NCBI GenBank assembly: GCA_021851625.1
Contig: JAJZCX010000120.1
Span: forward strand, 1 to 5,554
DNA: 5,554 nt
Direction: 5' to 3'
Origin: Acidobacteriota bacterium
GTDB taxonomy: Bacteria; Acidobacteriota; Terriglobia; Terriglobales; Acidobacteriaceae
Shown in pieces: positions 3,971-5,554 of the stretch (positions are counted from its first letter, which is position 1; every line of letters begins with the position of its first letter). The notes under the pieces are model-generated. The model was given only the letters and a program-made list of their open reading frames with translations. It was not told the origin of the DNA and searched no databases. A program made the position numbers and the translations under genes.

Positions 3971-5482
3971 ATGGCCACCATTCGTCAAAATGATCTGATC
4001 CAGAGCGTCGCCGACGCGCTGCAATTCATCTCCTATTACCACCCAGTGGATTACATCACCAGTCTGGCGCATGCCTATGAGCGGGAGCAGTCGCACGCGG
4101 CCAAGGACGCCATGGCGCAAATCCTCATCAACTCCCGAATGTGTGCCGAAGGGCATCGCCCGATCTGCCAGGACACGGGCATTGTCGATGTGTTTTTGAA
4201 GGTGGGCATGGACGTGCGTTGGGAAGCGACGATGACCGTCGAGGCGATGGTGAATGAAGGCGTGCGCCGCGCGTATCTCAACCCGGACAACAAGCTGCGC
4301 GCATCCATCCTGGCTGATCCGGCGGGTGCACGCAAGAACACAATGGACAACACGCCCGCAGTGGTGAACGTCTCGCTGGTGCAGGGCGGCAACGTGGAGG
4401 TGATCGTTGCAGCCAAGGGCGGCGGTTCCGAGGCGAAGTCGAAGTTCGTCATGCTGAACCCGTCGGACTCGTTGGTGGATTGGGTGTTGCAGACGGTGCC
4501 CACGATGGGCGCGGGCTGGTGTCCGCCGGGAATGCTGGGCATTGGCATTGGGGGCACGGCGGAGAAGGCCATGTTGATGGCGAAAGAATCGCTGATGGCA
4601 CCCATCGACATGCAGGAGTTGATCGCGCGCGGAGCGAAGAATCGCATCGAAGAACTGCGCATCGAACTCTACGAAAAAGTGAATCGGCTGGGCATTGGCG
4701 CGCAGGGTTTGGGCGGGCTGACCACGGTGCTCGACGTGAAGATTCTCGACTACCCCACGCATGCGGCGAATCTGCCCGTGGCGATGATTCCCAACTGCGC
4801 GGCCACGCGCCATGCGCACTTCACCCTGGACGGTAGCGGCCCGGTCGCGCTTGATCCACCTTCGCTCGATGCCTGGCCGAAGTTGACCTATGACGTTTCC
4901 ACTGCGCGACGCGTGAACTTGAACACGATGACGCGCGCCGAAGCTGCGGCGTGGAAGCCCGGCGAGGTGTTGCTGTTGAGCGGAAAATTACTGACCGGAC
5001 GCGATGCCGCGCACAAGCGCATGACGGAGATGCTGGCGCGCGGCGAGAAGCTGCCTGTCGATTTCACAAATCGCTTCATCTATTATGTTGGCCCGGTCGA
5101 TCCAGTGCGTGAAGAGGTGATGGGTCCGGCAGGCCCCACCACGGCCACGCGCATGGATAAATTTACGCGGCCCATGCTGGAGCAGACCGGCCTGCTGGGC
5201 ATGGTCGGCAAGGCCGAGCGCGGGCAGGCGGCCATTGACGCCATCCGCGATAACAAAGCTGTCTACCTGATTGCCATTGGCGGCGCAGCCTATCTGGTGT
5301 CGAAGGCCATTCGCGCAGCGCGCGTGCTGGCGTTTGAGGATTTGGGCATGGAGGCCATCTACGAGTTTGACGTGCAGGATATGCCGGTCACCGTGGCCGT
5401 CGATAGCAAAGGCGTCTCCGTGCACCAGACCGGGCCGAAAGAATGGCAGGCGCGCATTGCGGGGATTCCGATTTTGCAGTAG
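3971..5482 (+). CDS. fumA: class I fumarate hydratase, single-chain, [4Fe-4S]
   Basis: Cytosolic TCA-cycle enzyme interconverting fumarate and L-malate by an oxygen-sensitive [4Fe-4S] cluster; unrelated to class II FumC. At 503 residues it contains both domains that are separate alpha and beta subunits in some bacteria. The alpha part (about 10-290) holds the three cluster cysteines: Cys66 in GHRPICQDTG, Cys184 in GAGWCPPGMLGIGIGG, and Cys276 in MIPNCAATRHAHF. The beta part (about 305-503) has GEVLLLSGKLLTGRDAAHKR (331-350), YYVGPVDP (371-378), GPAGPTTATRMDKF (385-398) and AIGGAAYLVSKAI (435-447). E. coli FumA is longer (548); about 500 is usual for the related single-chain form. L(+)-tartrate dehydratase is a homologous alternative, but the fused chain and motifs favour fumarase. 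It has its own promoter and is separated from the genes to the left by the REP island. Confidence 0.95.
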   Translation: MATIRQNDLIQSVADALQFISYYHPVDYITSLAHAYEREQSHAAKDAMAQILINSRMCAEGHRPICQDTGIVDVFLKVGMDVRWEATMTVEAMVNEGVRRAYLNPDNKLRASILADPAGARKNTMDNTPAVVNVSLVQGGNVEVIVAAKGGGSEAKSKFVMLNPSDSLVDWVLQTVPTMGAGWCPPGMLGIGIGGTAEKAMLMAKESLMAPIDMQELIARGAKNRIEELRIELYEKVNRLGIGAQGLGGLTTVLDVKILDYPTHAANLPVAMIPNCAATRHAHFTLDGSGPVALDPPSLDAWPKLTYDVSTARRVNLNTMTRAEAAAWKPGEVLLLSGKLLTGRDAAHKRMTEMLARGEKLPVDFTNRFIYYVGPVDPVREEVMGPAGPTTATRMDKFTRPMLEQTGLLGMVGKAERGQAAIDAIRDNKAVYLIAIGGAAYLVSKAIRAARVLAFEDLGMEAIYEFDVQDMPVTVAVDSKGVSVHQTGPKEWQARIAGIPILQ

Positions 5483-5496
5483 TGGCGGCGCAGACG

Positions 5497-5554
5497 TTAG
5501 AGCATGAAGCGGCGCGTGGGCTGGCGGCGTTCAATGTTCATCAGCCAGCCCAGC
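5497..5554 (-). CDS. possible C-terminal end of a convergent gene (partial)
   Basis: On the minus strand an open frame enters from the right edge and reads LGWLMNIERRQPTRRFML before a TAA at 5499-5497, 14 bp beyond the fumarase stop. The composition (hydrophobic then basic) is protein-like and its codons mostly end in G or C. I do not recognise the family. Only 18 residues are visible. Competing readings on the plus strand are a GTG at 5482 overlapping the fumarase stop and an ATG at 5504, both open to the edge. The call is therefore weak. Confidence 0.3.
   Translation of the reverse strand, partial: LGWLMNIERRQPTRRFML

Noticed and set aside
3752..4819. long minus-strand open frame (355 codons) opposite fumarase
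   Set aside because: It is a shadow of a high-GC coding region: His/Arg-rich, no recognisable motif, and opposite a gene with all its catalytic motifs.

Overview
The window comes from a Gram-negative bacterium. Three genes at the left end (fabZ, lpxA, lpxI) serve lipid A and fatty-acid synthesis for an outer membrane. The use of LpxI rather than LpxH, the moderately high GC of the housekeeping genes, and a RAYT gene with GTGCCCC-headed palindromes suggest a soil-type lineage such as Acidobacteriota. That assignment is an inference from gene and repeat style, not a proof.

Layout. Positions 50-2347 hold fabZ, lpxA and lpxI on the plus strand, probably one transcription unit. FabZ dehydrates 3-hydroxyacyl-ACP. 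LpxA draws on the same 3-hydroxyacyl-ACP pool to acylate UDP-GlcNAc. LpxI later cleaves UDP-2,3-diacylglucosamine to lipid X. The lpxA-lpxI gap carries a dispersed-type intergenic repeat starting GTCATTCTGA, and a weak terminator-like hairpin follows lpxI. Positions 2402-2950 encode an exported PrxQ/BCP-type peroxiredoxin with an alpha2-alpha3 cysteine pair.

Positions 2962-3875 are a REP/RAYT island and the most unusual part of the window. An intact HUH transposase-like gene of the RAYT (TnpA_REP) family at 3200-3727 is flanked by inverted REP palindromes. Directly upstream, in tandem, lies a second copy of the same REP-RAYT-REP unit that has lost about 413 bp of its interior, leaving a MITE-like element of about 175 bp. 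Downstream, the 3' REP has been amplified into three 50-bp tandem units, each with a hairpin. The RAYT gene is visibly poorer in GC than its neighbours.

Positions 3971-5482 encode a single-chain, iron-sulfur class I fumarase (TCA cycle), preceded by a good sigma70-type promoter just after the REP array. The last 72 bp may contain the C-terminal end of a convergent minus-strand gene, but this is weakly supported. No RNA genes or CRISPR arrays were seen, and no gene-free gap exceeds 300 bp.
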